Positions 8,236-17,632 of a stretch of 64,000 bases of DNA are shown here, one piece after another. Source of the DNA: G963665495 sp963677785 (lineage in GTDB: Bacteria > Desulfobacterota > Desulfovibrionia > Desulfovibrionales > Desulfovibrionaceae). A program made the position numbers and the translations under genes. The DNA is taken from NCBI GenBank assembly GCA_963677785.2, contig CAXXDH010000003.1, positions 1,178,001 through 1,242,000 on the forward strand, in the 5' to 3' direction. Positions within the stretch are counted from its first letter, which is position 1; the number at the start of each line of letters is the position of its first letter. Below the pieces are notes generated by a model. It did no database searches and had not been told where the DNA came from. It saw only the letters and a list, made by a program, of their open reading frames with translations.

Positions 8236-10239
8236 TCAGGCTTTGAATTGTGTGATGAGTTTTTGTAGCTCCTGGGCCTGATGCATCAGCTCGGACAGGG
8301 CCTGTGACGAATTGTGGACACCCTCAGAGGTCACGGCGGCGATCTGGTTGATGTCTTCCACCGAGCGGTTGATTTCCTCCGAAGTGGCGGATTGCTGTTC
8401 GGCTGCGGTAGCGATGGTCCGGACCATGTCCGAGGCCTGTTCGACCGTGTTGACGATCATATTGAGTATTTCTCCGGCCTCCTGGGCCAGGACGATGGTT
8501 TTTTCCAGAGCGGTTTCGGCACGTTCCCGTTTTTCCGCAGTGGTGCGTACGGAGTCCTGGATCCCGCCGATGGCCTCGCCCACTTCATTGGTGGCCGACA
8601 TGGTCTTTTCAGCGAGCTTGCGCACCTCGTCCGCCACAACGGCAAAGCCGCGACCGGCTTCTCCGGCGCGAGCGGCTTCGATTGCCGCGTTCAGCGCCAG
8701 CAGATTGGTCTGGTCCGCAATGTCCGAGATGACGGTCATGACCTGGCCGATGGATTCGGCTTTTGTGGAGAGCTCGGACATCACCGCAGAGAGTTCGGCT
8801 GTGTTGCTCTGCACTTCGGTGATGGCCTCAATGGTGTGCGAGACGATTTTTTTGCCGTTCAGGGCGTTTTCCCGGCTTTCTTCAGATGATCCGGCCGCAA
8901 GAGAGGAATTCTGAGCCACGTTTAAAACCGTGGCGTTCATCTCTTCCATGGCTGTGGCCGTGCTGGAGATTCGTTGGCGTTGTTCGTCAGCGCCCTTGCG
9001 GATTTCTTCGACCTGGCGCATGAGCTGATTTGCGGCCGTGGACGTTCCTTCCACCACATGTTCCAGAGTTTCGGCCGCCTGCAGTCTGCCGTCCCGAGTG
9101 GCCTGCTCGGCTTGCTGCTGGGCTTGCTGGGCAAGCGCTGTTGCCTTTTCCGCTGCCGCGGCCTGTTCTTTTGCTTCGCGTTTTTGCTGTTCGGCAAGGT
9201 CCATTTCCTGCCGCAATTTGGCCACCATATCCTGGATGGCGGTATTCAAAGCCAGAAGTTCGCCCGTATAGCTGCCGGCAATCCTGGCGTCCAGGTTGCC
9301 TGCGCCGACGTTCAGGGCATAGGTCTGCACATTGTTCAGCGGTTTCAGAATGGAGCGTATAATGAACAGGCTGGCCAGAAGGGCCAGCACAGCGCCGATG
9401 GTGATAATGATCATAAAGTTGTTGAACTGGGCCGAGGACATGTCCTGGAGTTTTTCAAACATTCGTTCAACAAAAGCGTCCGCACCTTCCATGGTCTGGT
9501 CGCCTTCTTCCACACGTTCCATAATGGCGTCGATATGCTCCGCTGCGTCATAAAAAGCTTCGGTCAGGGCAACTTTTTTATCCGTCAGGGCAACGACCTT
9601 TGCCGCCGCCTCCAGGATGGTTGCTTTTGTACCTTCCAGAGTTCCGGGCAGGACCGTATCATTCAATTGTTTCCCCAGTTGCGAGACGTTGTTCTTTTCT
9701 TCCTCGGAAGGCATGAAAGCGTAATCGTTGGCGGCCATGGCATAAGACCAGATCAAATGCACCTGTTCAGGCAGGATTCCCTGGTCCAATCCCTTCTCGA
9801 CAAGGTCGTTCACGTGGGCGTCCAGTTCTTCAGAGGCGTCAAGCCGTTCGGTTACCGTGCTGATGACGGCTCGTCCCTGATCAACCAAGGTGTCAAAGGC
9901 TTGCTGCACCTCTTGAAACGCATCGGGAGAAATGATGCCCGAGTGTTGCAGCATGGTCATGGTTTCGGGAAATTCATTGATGCCGCTTTCCAGGTGTTGC
10001 TTGGCCTGGGCCTGGCGTTCGGGGTCGGGGCTGTTGGCGGCTTCCAGCGCGCCCCAGATGGCGTGCAGATAGTTAATACGGGTTTCCATGGCCCCGTCGG
10101 CTGCGTCGATACTGCGAATCATTTCCTTTTTGGTGAAATCCCGCATGCCGGATGTAGAAACATATCCGTATATTCCGATAGCGAGGAGAACCGCGAACAG
10201 AAGGCCTGTCAATAAGATCAGTTTTTGCTTGATGCTCAT
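8236..10239 (-). CDS. Methyl-accepting chemotaxis protein
   Basis: 667 residues from ATG 10239, preceded by AAGGCGGAC; an upstream TTG extension is open but lacks a ribosome site. Layout: TM1 at about 7-27, a helical four-helix-type periplasmic sensor to about 270, TM2 (IIITIGAVLALLASLFII), a HAMP domain, then a long cytoplasmic coiled coil. The highly conserved hairpin tip region (IADQTNLLALNAAIEAARAG, VADEVRKLAEKTMSATNEVG) shows a full receptor that can engage CheA and CheW. Glutamine- and glutamate-rich flanks probably include methylation sites. No CheB/CheR-binding tail pentapeptide is evident at the C-terminus (LQKLITQFKA). Ligand unknown. Confidence 0.95.
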   Translation of the reverse strand: MSIKQKLILLTGLLFAVLLAIGIYGYVSTSGMRDFTKKEMIRSIDAADGAMETRINYLHAIWGALEAANSPDPERQAQAKQHLESGINEFPETMTMLQHSGIISPDAFQEVQQAFDTLVDQGRAVISTVTERLDASEELDAHVNDLVEKGLDQGILPEQVHLIWSYAMAANDYAFMPSEEEKNNVSQLGKQLNDTVLPGTLEGTKATILEAAAKVVALTDKKVALTEAFYDAAEHIDAIMERVEEGDQTMEGADAFVERMFEKLQDMSSAQFNNFMIIITIGAVLALLASLFIIRSILKPLNNVQTYALNVGAGNLDARIAGSYTGELLALNTAIQDMVAKLRQEMDLAEQQKREAKEQAAAAEKATALAQQAQQQAEQATRDGRLQAAETLEHVVEGTSTAANQLMRQVEEIRKGADEQRQRISSTATAMEEMNATVLNVAQNSSLAAGSSEESRENALNGKKIVSHTIEAITEVQSNTAELSAVMSELSTKAESIGQVMTVISDIADQTNLLALNAAIEAARAGEAGRGFAVVADEVRKLAEKTMSATNEVGEAIGGIQDSVRTTAEKRERAETALEKTIVLAQEAGEILNMIVNTVEQASDMVRTIATAAEQQSATSEEINRSVEDINQIAAVTSEGVHNSSQALSELMHQAQELQKLITQFKA

Positions 10240-10360
10240 AACGTCCGCCTTTTTCAGCTGTTGGTAAATGCTTAAAAGATACCAGAAAAAAGCGGAGTAA
10301 AGCAATATGTAATATTGGTGGGAACAATAATCGCGAAAAGAGTGAGAAACAAGACACTTA

Positions 10361-10379
10361 CCCTCCTACTTAAGGAGGG
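10361..10379 (-). terminator. Small hairpin downstream of the methionine/folate gene
   Basis: CCCTCCT and AGGAGGG form a 7-bp stem with a 5-nt loop 20 bp after the stop of the gene at 10400. No strong T-run follows on the minus strand, so efficiency is doubtful. Confidence 0.4.
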
Positions 10380-10399
10380 CTTGATCGAGACACAGACGG

Positions 10400-12223
10400 C
10401 TAGCGCAAACCCTGCATCAAGTCCACAGCCATCTGGTAGCGGTTGAATGGGGGGATGATATACGCGCCGGCGATATGCGGCCAGGAGTATTCCAGCAACT
10501 CGCGGGCTATGCCCACGCCTTCGCGCATGCCCTGGTCGCCGGCCTGGCGCATCCGCTCGCGGATGGGGTCTGGGATGTCGATACCGGGAAATTCGTTGTG
10601 CAGGAATTCCGCGTTGCGGTGGCTGGCCAGAGGCATGATGCCCAGGAAAATAGGGGCCTTGACGTCCCTGGTGGCCTCAAGCAGGCGGTCCACCCGTTCT
10701 TTGGAATACACGGGCTGAGTCAGAAAATAACGCGCGCCGCAGTCGATTTTGCGTTGCAGCCGCCTTACCTGCAGGCCGATGTTTTTGGTGTTGGGGTTGA
10801 AAGCGCCGCCGATGCAGAACTGCACGGTTTTTTTCATGTCGTCGCCGTAATAGTTCCTGCCCTGGTTGAAGCCCTGGAGCAGGGACATGAGTTCGAAGGA
10901 ATGCACGTCGAATACACCCGTGACATTTTCTTCCGCACCCTTGGTGGGCGGGTCTCCGGTGATGGCGAGGATGTTTTGCAGACCGTGGCTGGCCATGCCC
11001 ATGATGGTGGACTGCAGCCCGACAAGGTTTCTGTCGCGTCCGGTCATGTGGATGATGGTCTCGGCGCCGGTTGCCTGGCGGATGTGCTGCGCGGTGGAAA
11101 TGTTGGACAATCTGGGGATGGCCAGGGGGTTTTCCGCAATGGTGATGGCGTCCACCCCGGCTTGCACCAGCGATGCCGCGCCCTGCAGAACGGGGGCGAG
11201 GTCCAGGTGTTTGGGCGGATCCAGTTCGACCAGAACCATTTTTGTATTGCCCAGTTTGCGGCAAAAAGCGCTGGGAGCGCCGGGCTGTACGAGTTCTCGC
11301 GGTACGTTGTCCGCTGGCGGAGGGCCTGACAAAACCGTGACACAGGTTTTGTCAGGTGACGCGGCTGTGGACAGCGCCTGCTTGAGGGCCTGGATATGGG
11401 CGCCGTTCGTGCCGCAACAGCCTCCGAGAAGGCGGGCTCCGTGGGCGGCGCATTGAGCGGTGATTCTGGCGAAATATTCGGGAGAGCTGCCGTAGATAAG
11501 CCGGTCCCCCACTTTTTCCGGAAAGCCCGCGTTGGGCATGACCGAAAGCCTGCAGGGCGGCAAACGTAGCGAGCGGAGCACGTCCAGGGCTCCGTGGGGG
11601 CCTATGCCGCAGTTCAGTCCGACGATATCGGCTCCATGGTCCAGCATGGGGCTGAAACAGTCGCCTGGTTCGCGTCCCATATGGCTTTTACCGCGCTGCG
11701 TAAAAACCATTTGCGCGGCAACAGGCAGGGAAACCGTCTGTTTGACGGCCTCGAGCGCGATGAGCAGGATTTCCAGGCTGGTGAAGGTCTCGAGGAGCAG
11801 CAGATCCACACCGCCCTCGGCCAGAGCCTCGGCCTGTTCCGCGTATATCCTGGCTATTTCGGGAGCATCCAGCTTTTCTTCGCGCATTCTGCCCAGCGGC
11901 CCCATGGCTCCGGCCACCCAGATCTCCGGACCGGCGCATTGCCGGGCCAGCTCAGCACCGGCGCGGTTGATTTCCCGGACTTTGTGTTCCAGGTCGAAGC
12001 GTTCGAGCTTGTAACCATTGGCCCCGAAGGTATTGGTTTCGATGAGTTCCGCCCCTGCTTCGATATAGGATGCATGGATGCCGGCGATGAGGTCTGGGGA
12101 TTCAAGCGAGAGCAGGTCGTAGCATTTGCCCTGGTCCACGCCCAGTTCAAAAATTCTCGATCCCATGGCGCCGTCGGCCAGAACAACACGCGTATCCAGT
12201 ACGTCCAAAACAGGTTTTCGCAT
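10400..12223 (-). CDS. Fused homocysteine S-methyltransferase / methylenetetrahydrofolate reductase
   Basis: 607 residues with two complete modules. Residues about 1-290 are a zinc-dependent homocysteine methyltransferase barrel with DGAMGSRIFELG, ETNTFGANG and zinc ligands Cys205 (GLNCGIG), Cys269 and Cys270 (GGCCGTNG). Residues about 310-607 are a MetF-type flavin-dependent 5,10-methylene-THF reductase (TIAENPLAIPRLSN, ITGDPPTKGAEENVTGVFD, FCIGGAFNPN, ARYFLTQPVY). This arrangement matches YitJ-type fusions, in which the reductase makes methyl-THF and the partner acts in methionine formation; whether the N-terminal module uses methyl-THF directly is not certain. AGGAG lies just before the ATG. 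I looked for a SAM or cobalamin riboswitch in the 262-bp upstream gap and saw none. Confidence 0.92.
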   Translation of the reverse strand: MRKPVLDVLDTRVVLADGAMGSRIFELGVDQGKCYDLLSLESPDLIAGIHASYIEAGAELIETNTFGANGYKLERFDLEHKVREINRAGAELARQCAGPEIWVAGAMGPLGRMREEKLDAPEIARIYAEQAEALAEGGVDLLLLETFTSLEILLIALEAVKQTVSLPVAAQMVFTQRGKSHMGREPGDCFSPMLDHGADIVGLNCGIGPHGALDVLRSLRLPPCRLSVMPNAGFPEKVGDRLIYGSSPEYFARITAQCAAHGARLLGGCCGTNGAHIQALKQALSTAASPDKTCVTVLSGPPPADNVPRELVQPGAPSAFCRKLGNTKMVLVELDPPKHLDLAPVLQGAASLVQAGVDAITIAENPLAIPRLSNISTAQHIRQATGAETIIHMTGRDRNLVGLQSTIMGMASHGLQNILAITGDPPTKGAEENVTGVFDVHSFELMSLLQGFNQGRNYYGDDMKKTVQFCIGGAFNPNTKNIGLQVRRLQRKIDCGARYFLTQPVYSKERVDRLLEATRDVKAPIFLGIMPLASHRNAEFLHNEFPGIDIPDPIRERMRQAGDQGMREGVGIARELLEYSWPHIAGAYIIPPFNRYQMAVDLMQGLR

Positions 12224-12485
12224 CCAGGTCTCCTGAAGGGGGGAAATTTACTTTGATAAAACAAACCGCCCAAGTTCTACGTCATTTTTTGCGGACAGTC
12301 GACACTCTGAAAACGAATGATGAACGTTATGAAAACGCATGTCGGAGCATCCTGCGCAACTTGACAAAACATTGTTCTCTTTGGGACAAAGCCCTGGCGT
12401 AAGATTCCGCCTCGCAGTACAGCGGGTGCCGAAACAACAACGAGTGACGCCTGAACTGTGCGCCCTCACTCAGGAGATAGTAATC

Positions 12486-13547
12486 ATGAAGGTCGTAATA
12501 GTTACTGGTTCAGCCGGATTGATCGGCAGTGAAGCGGTGTATTTTTTTGCCGATAAATTTGATTTGGTGGTCGGCATAGACAACAACATGCGCAAATGGT
12601 TTTTCGGCGACGACGCATCCACCGAATGGAACCGCTGCAGACTGGAAAGGGATGTGCCGAATTACAGGCATTATTCCGCGGACATTCGCGATGAAAAAGC
12701 CATGGAGGCGATTTTCAGCAAATATGGTTCCGACATTGAACTCATAGTGCATACGGCGGCCCAGCCCAGCCATGACTGGGCGGCCAAGGATCCGTTCACG
12801 GATTTCACCGTCAATGCCAATGGGACGCTTGTTTGCCTGGAAATGTCGCGGATGCATTGTCCGAAAGCCGTGTTTATTTTCTGCTCGACCAACAAGGTGT
12901 ACGGCGATACGCCGAACATGCTGCCCCTGGAAGAACAGGAAAACCGCTGGGAGGTGGCCGCAAGCCATCCGTATTTTGACCATGGCATTGATGAAAACAT
13001 GTCCCTGGACCATTGCAAACATTCGCTCTTCGGCGCGAGCAAAGTGGCTGCGGATGTTTTGTGCCAGGAATACGGCAAGTATTTCGGCATGCACACGGGG
13101 GTTTTTCGCGGCGGATGCTTGACAGGACCGCGGCATAGCGGCACTCAGCTGCACGGATTTTTGTCCTACCTGATGAAGTGCGCCATAACCGGCAATCATT
13201 ATACGATATTCGGCTACAAGGGCAAACAGGTGCGGGACAACATCCATGCTTTCGACCTGATCAACATGTTCTGGCATTATTATCAGAAGCCCCGTTGCGG
13301 CGAAGTCTACAATGCGGGCGGCGCGCGGCATTCCAACTGCTCCATGAAGGAAGCCATCATTCTCTGCGAGAATATCACCGGAAAAAAGATGGACTACTCC
13401 TATTCGGAAACCAACCGTATCGGCGATCACATCTGGTACATTTCCGACGTGCGCAGGTTCAAAGAACACTACCCGGACTGGGATTTCAAATACAATATCG
13501 AGGATATCCTGACGCAGATTTACGACGGCATGAGCGCGCGGCTGTAG
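12486..13547 (+). CDS. Extended SDR sugar epimerase, CDP-paratose 2-epimerase-like
   Basis: 353 residues; ATG 12486 follows AGGAG with 9-nt spacing, so the open frame back to 12339 is not used. TGSAGLIGSE (residues 7-16) is the NAD-binding loop; Ser134 lies in STNKVYG. The usual Tyr-x3-Lys pair reads Phe182-GAS-Lys186 (LFGASKVAAD). RGGCLTGPRHSG, GYKGKQVRDNIH and YNAGGARHSN are hallmarks of a CDP-paratose/tyvelose epimerase-like subgroup. The probable substrate is a nucleotide sugar for surface glycans. The Tyr-to-Phe change may be normal in this subgroup, but it means the catalytic base must differ. It ends 2 bp from the convergent kinase gene. Confidence 0.85.
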   Translation: MKVVIVTGSAGLIGSEAVYFFADKFDLVVGIDNNMRKWFFGDDASTEWNRCRLERDVPNYRHYSADIRDEKAMEAIFSKYGSDIELIVHTAAQPSHDWAAKDPFTDFTVNANGTLVCLEMSRMHCPKAVFIFCSTNKVYGDTPNMLPLEEQENRWEVAASHPYFDHGIDENMSLDHCKHSLFGASKVAADVLCQEYGKYFGMHTGVFRGGCLTGPRHSGTQLHGFLSYLMKCAITGNHYTIFGYKGKQVRDNIHAFDLINMFWHYYQKPRCGEVYNAGGARHSNCSMKEAIILCENITGKKMDYSYSETNRIGDHIWYISDVRRFKEHYPDWDFKYNIEDILTQIYDGMSARL

Positions 13548-13549
13548 GC

Positions 13550-15193
13550 TCAGCGCGGTTGCTCAGGTCGTTGCAGAGGAATGGTGTAGGAAAAAACGCT
13601 GCCCTTGCCCGGTTCGCTTGAAACCAGGATGTCCCCGCCGTGGTGCCGGATGATTTCACGACAGATTGGCAATCCGAGGCCGTAGCCCTGGTGCTGGGAG
13701 ACGACCGTATCGCCGACCTGTTTGAATTTGTCGAAAACGTGGGGAAGATCGCTTTTGCAGATGCCTATGCCCGTGTCCGAAACCCGCACCAGTAAATGGT
13801 CTCCTCTGCGTTCCGCACTGCAGGTGACAGTGCCCTGCTCGGTGAATTTGAGCGCATTGGACAGGAGGTTGATGTTGACCTGAACCAGGCGGTCCCTGTC
13901 CGCCAGGACATCGGGCAAATGCGTTTCGATACGCTCCTCCAGCCTGATGCCTTTTTCTTCGAACAGCACCAGCATGGCCTGCAGTGAATGCCGCAAAATG
14001 TCATCCAGCCGGACGTTTTCTTTTGTCAGCTTGAATTTTCCGGACTCCAGCCGCTGCAGATCCAGCACCTGGTCGATAAGGCCCGAGAGGCGCTTGCCTT
14101 CCGCCTGGATGATTTGCAGATTATCCTCAATGCGCTGCAGAGGGGTTTCGATTGCATCGTGTTGCGCCGCCAACGGGCAGATATGGGCGTGGAGTTGTTT
14201 TTCCACCACACGGGCGAAGCCGAGTACCGAAGTCAACGGCGTACGCAGTTCGTGGGAAATCATGGTCAGAAAATTGGATTTCATTTCGTGCAGTCGTTCG
14301 GCTTCCTCTTTGGCTAGCCGCAGGGCCAGTTCCGCCAGTTTTCGTTCGGTGATGACCTCGCAAAAACCCTCAATATACTGTTGCCGCCCGTCTTGGCCTG
14401 AGGTGACTTTGGCCGACAGGGAAACCCAGATGGGGTGCCCGTTGCTGCTTTTGAACTGCACCTCGAAGCCGGTTACTTCACCTTTGTGCTTGAGATGCTG
14501 CAGGAAAATTTGTCTGTCGTCAGGATTGGCGTAGAGGTCCGTGCTCAGGTTGTTTACCGAGTTCATAAAATCTTGCGGCGACGCATACGAAAGCATGTGC
14601 GCCAGCGAGCGATTGGCGTGGAGCAACTGGCCTTGCAGAGTCGTACGGAACATGCCTTCAACGGCATTTTCAACAATGCCTCGGTAGAGCAGTTCCGCCT
14701 GCTGGCGTTCGGCCATTTCCTGAGCGAGCATGATGCGCGTTTCGCAGGCGCGGCAGGCGCCGGCCAGCTTTCCCGTCAACGGCAGGAGTGATTTGACGAT
14801 CCAGGGCTCGAAGGGATCACCCGACTTGATCAACAGCAGCAGGCCGTAGTGCGGCAGCTCCAGCAGGTGCGAAGACATCAGCCCCGTATGCCGGGTCATG
14901 GGCAGGCGCGCCAGAAAACGGTCGACTTCTTCATGTGTTGAAAAAGACGTAAAATCAGCCTGGGCAGCATCCAGTATTTCGTTGGAGCGGAGCCGTTTCG
15001 GGATGCGAAAGATCTCCCGGAAGGACGTGGCTTTCCCCGCCGTCGTATTTTGTTTGTAGACAATTCCAGCCAGGCAGTTGAGTTTGCGCATCCAGATGGT
15101 CAGACTTTGGCGCAGCATCACCTCCAGCTCGGTGCTGTTGCCGATGCCCATGGCGATTTCAAAGAAAATTTGTTCGTAAAGGGCGGAGTTCAT
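13550..15193 (-). CDS. PAS-domain sensor histidine kinase
   Basis: 547 residues, no transmembrane segment, so cytosolic. Residues about 1-160 are a GAF-like or unassigned sensor region, 165-285 a PAS/PAC unit (RGIVENAVEGMFRTT), then HisKA with phosphoacceptor His314 (MISHELRTPL). The HATPase_c domain has the N box NLLSNALKF, the G1 box DTGIGI and the G2 box GYGLGLPICREI. The ATG overlaps the stop of the FIST gene by 4 bp (15190-15193), so they are co-translated and the FIST protein probably feeds a ligand signal to this kinase. There is no fused receiver; the divergent HD-GYP regulator at 16507 is the nearest candidate partner. Confidence 0.92.
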   Translation of the reverse strand: MNSALYEQIFFEIAMGIGNSTELEVMLRQSLTIWMRKLNCLAGIVYKQNTTAGKATSFREIFRIPKRLRSNEILDAAQADFTSFSTHEEVDRFLARLPMTRHTGLMSSHLLELPHYGLLLLIKSGDPFEPWIVKSLLPLTGKLAGACRACETRIMLAQEMAERQQAELLYRGIVENAVEGMFRTTLQGQLLHANRSLAHMLSYASPQDFMNSVNNLSTDLYANPDDRQIFLQHLKHKGEVTGFEVQFKSSNGHPIWVSLSAKVTSGQDGRQQYIEGFCEVITERKLAELALRLAKEEAERLHEMKSNFLTMISHELRTPLTSVLGFARVVEKQLHAHICPLAAQHDAIETPLQRIEDNLQIIQAEGKRLSGLIDQVLDLQRLESGKFKLTKENVRLDDILRHSLQAMLVLFEEKGIRLEERIETHLPDVLADRDRLVQVNINLLSNALKFTEQGTVTCSAERRGDHLLVRVSDTGIGICKSDLPHVFDKFKQVGDTVVSQHQGYGLGLPICREIIRHHGGDILVSSEPGKGSVFSYTIPLQRPEQPR

Positions 15194-16311
15194 TCCTCCC
15201 CCAATGTGGCCACTACAGCGGTTTTATTATAGAATTCCAAATAATCCCTGCCGTTGTTGGCGATTTCTCCCAGGGTGCAGGCCCCGAACAACGGGAGCCC
15301 GTCCTCGGAAACGGCCTCGATTTCTTTCCGAAAGGATTCCCCCAGGTATAGCACGCGCGAGAGGCAGTCTATGAACAGGCGGAACGCGCCTGTGGCCGAT
15401 CCTTGGTAGTTCAGCCGGCTGTTGTTGCAAGCCTGCCGGGCCGCTAGTATCAAAGAGTGTTCGCTCCCCTTGAGCACGTTGATATAGGACCCTGGCGGGA
15501 CGTCGCCCACGCAGATCAGGGTGTCGTTGTCGGTTACGCCTATGGGATCGCGTACGAGGAATTCCGTGCCGATTTTCGCGATGCCGAACGGGTATTTGGT
15601 TGCTTGCATAAAAAAATTTTCGCGATCCAGTTTCTGGCCGGAAAGACTCTCCACCAAGCGTTTATAGACTTGATGCGCCGGCTTCCAATTCAGTGAAATG
15701 ATATTGCAGCCGGAGGCTTCGGTTATTCTGAACGGCCCGTCGGCAGGCAGCCAGCCGTGGCTGACTCCCACGCCGCTGGCCAGTTCGATGGGGACCAGCA
15801 GAGCGCTGTCTTCCAGCAGTCCGTGATTGCTGAGCAGACAGGGTTTCTGGACAAGATCCATGGAGCCGGCGCCTCCGCCGATGTAGTTGATTTCCAGCCC
15901 GAGGACGCTGTAAAGACCGTCGATAAAACTGCCGATGCGTGTGGACAGCCCGTCCAGAAGAACAAGCAGGGTAGGAAATGATTGCTGCGGATCCAGGGTA
16001 GCTTCGATCAGCTGCTCATAATCCACGTTCTGCTGGCTCATGCCGGGAATGACATGAACGCTGCCCACGGCTTCCAGCCCCAGGACAATGCAACCGCGTT
16101 CGAGTTTTTCCGAACCATGCAGAATGAACGGAAACAACCCGCCGGCAAGAGGGGTTTGGATTGTCCGCAGGAGCTGGTCCAGTTTCTTATGGTCGTAGTT
16201 GTTGCTTTCGCAGGCCAGCACGAGCAGAGATTGCACCCCCTGGCCGTCGAACGCGAGAAGCATGCTACGCAATGCGGAAAGAGAACCTGTCTTGTCGATA
16301 CGATATTGCAT
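15190..16311 (-). CDS. FIST-domain sensory protein
   Basis: 373 residues carrying FIST N (about 25-215) and FIST C (about 225-355). Visible family features are LLVLACESNNYDHKKL, a central GGGAG loop in YIGGGAGSMDLV, HGWLPADGPFRITEASGC, and the closing PLFGACTLGEI. FIST domains are thought to bind small ligands, perhaps amino acids, in signal transduction. No membrane segment is present. The gene overlaps the downstream histidine kinase by 4 bp. It diverges from the HD-GYP regulator across a 195-bp AT-rich gap that must hold both promoters. Confidence 0.85.
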   Translation of the reverse strand: MQYRIDKTGSLSALRSMLLAFDGQGVQSLLVLACESNNYDHKKLDQLLRTIQTPLAGGLFPFILHGSEKLERGCIVLGLEAVGSVHVIPGMSQQNVDYEQLIEATLDPQQSFPTLLVLLDGLSTRIGSFIDGLYSVLGLEINYIGGGAGSMDLVQKPCLLSNHGLLEDSALLVPIELASGVGVSHGWLPADGPFRITEASGCNIISLNWKPAHQVYKRLVESLSGQKLDRENFFMQATKYPFGIAKIGTEFLVRDPIGVTDNDTLICVGDVPPGSYINVLKGSEHSLILAARQACNNSRLNYQGSATGAFRLFIDCLSRVLYLGESFRKEIEAVSEDGLPLFGACTLGEIANNGRDYLEFYNKTAVVATLGEE

Positions 16312-16506
16312 TCTTCAATTATACGCTTTTGAATTAGTTGTGACAATGGATGGAAGACAATTGCATCAGTGAGTAGGTTGCATTGTATTTTGCAAAAGTC
16401 AAATTCTCTTATTTTTATTTAGAAAATATCTAAAGTCAATCTACATAATTGACGGCCTGTTGATTGCCCTTTACGTCCGAGCGGTTTTATTGTTATATTT
16501 TTTATT

Positions 16507-17610
16507 ATGCTGAGCAAAAGTGATTCCGTTATGGAAATATCATCAAAATGTAAGACCGTTCTTTGCGTTGACGACGACGTTATTTCCCTTGCCGCCATGT
16601 GTACCTATCTCGAAGAGTTGGGATTTGAGGTAAAAGAGGCCAGAGACGGCAAAGAGGCCTTGGAGATAATACACAGCCAAGAACCGGACATAATTATTTC
16701 CGATGTGGAAATGCCCCGGATGAATGGGCTGGAATTGTTGAAAAGCCTGTATGATTCGGCCAGGGGAATACCTGTGATCATGGTTTCAGGCGCGTATAAA
16801 ATTCAAAACGTCATCCGGGCGTTGCAGCTCGGCGCTTGGGATTTCATCACCAAAGAAAATTTTTCCAAGGATATTTTTGAACAGACGTTGAAGAAAACCA
16901 GCGAACGGTTGGATTTTCTGCGCGAAAAGCAGGCTTACGAGCGCAATCTCGAACGCATGGTCCGCGAACGTACGGCAGACCTCGAGCGTACCACCAAGGG
17001 ACTGCTCGAAGCCAATGAGAACCTGCACGCCATGCTGGTCGGCACCATTACCAGCCTGGTTAAGGCCACGGAAACCAGGGACCCGTACACCTCCGGGCAT
17101 ATGGAGCAGGTTTCCATCCTGGCCACGGTTATCGCCGACGAAGCCGGGTTGCCGGAAGACCAGGTGGAAAGCGTCAAAATCGCCGCATTGATGCACGATA
17201 TCGGAAAAATCGCCATCCCCTCCATGCTGCTGACCAAACCCATCCGGCTGGATCCTCTGGAGTTTGAGCTTATCAAACGCCACAGCGTCATCGGCTATGA
17301 TATTCTCAAGGATATTCCCTTTCCCTGGCCGCTGGCCACCATTGTCCGCCAGCACCACGAACGCCTGGACGGCACGGGCTATCCCGACAAGCTCAAGGGC
17401 GACGCCATCCTGAAGGAATCCCAGATCCTGGCCATTGCCGACGTGGTCGAGGCCATGAGTTCGCACCGGCCCTATCGTCCGGCCCTGGGGGTGGATATCG
17501 CTCTTGATGAAATTCACAGAAACTCCGGCGTGCTCTACAATCCGGGCTATGTCGACGTTTGCCTGCAGGTCTTCAAAAACAAGGACGAGCGCCTGAAAAT
17601 CTTTTTCTGA
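16507..17610 (+). CDS. Response regulator with HD-GYP phosphodiesterase domain (RpfG-like)
   Basis: 367 residues. The receiver covers about 15-135 with the acidic pocket VDDD and phosphoacceptor Asp66 (ISDVEMPRMNG). A short coiled linker joins an HD-GYP domain (about 165-355) with ATETRDPYTSGHMEQV, the metal-binding MHDIGKIAIP, and HHERLDGTGYP, the GYP signature. Intact motifs imply cyclic-di-GMP hydrolysis to GMP controlled by phosphorylation, with effects on motility or biofilm. Start may be ATG 16507 or ATG 16531; neither has a good ribosome site. It is divergent from the FIST-kinase pair, its likely phosphodonor by position. Confidence 0.93.
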   Translation: MLSKSDSVMEISSKCKTVLCVDDDVISLAAMCTYLEELGFEVKEARDGKEALEIIHSQEPDIIISDVEMPRMNGLELLKSLYDSARGIPVIMVSGAYKIQNVIRALQLGAWDFITKENFSKDIFEQTLKKTSERLDFLREKQAYERNLERMVRERTADLERTTKGLLEANENLHAMLVGTITSLVKATETRDPYTSGHMEQVSILATVIADEAGLPEDQVESVKIAALMHDIGKIAIPSMLLTKPIRLDPLEFELIKRHSVIGYDILKDIPFPWPLATIVRQHHERLDGTGYPDKLKGDAILKESQILAIADVVEAMSSHRPYRPALGVDIALDEIHRNSGVLYNPGYVDVCLQVFKNKDERLKIFF

Positions 17611-17632
17611 TGCGGCGCGGCTGCCGTCCGGC

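Noticed and set aside
12248..12469. 73-codon minus-strand frame upstream of the methionine/folate gene
   Set aside because: No ribosome site or family; lies in the promoter gap of two divergent genes.
12224..12485. Possible SAM or cobalamin riboswitch before the methionine/folate gene
   Set aside because: I looked for the conserved core segments and found none; only ordinary sequence and ribosome sites are visible.
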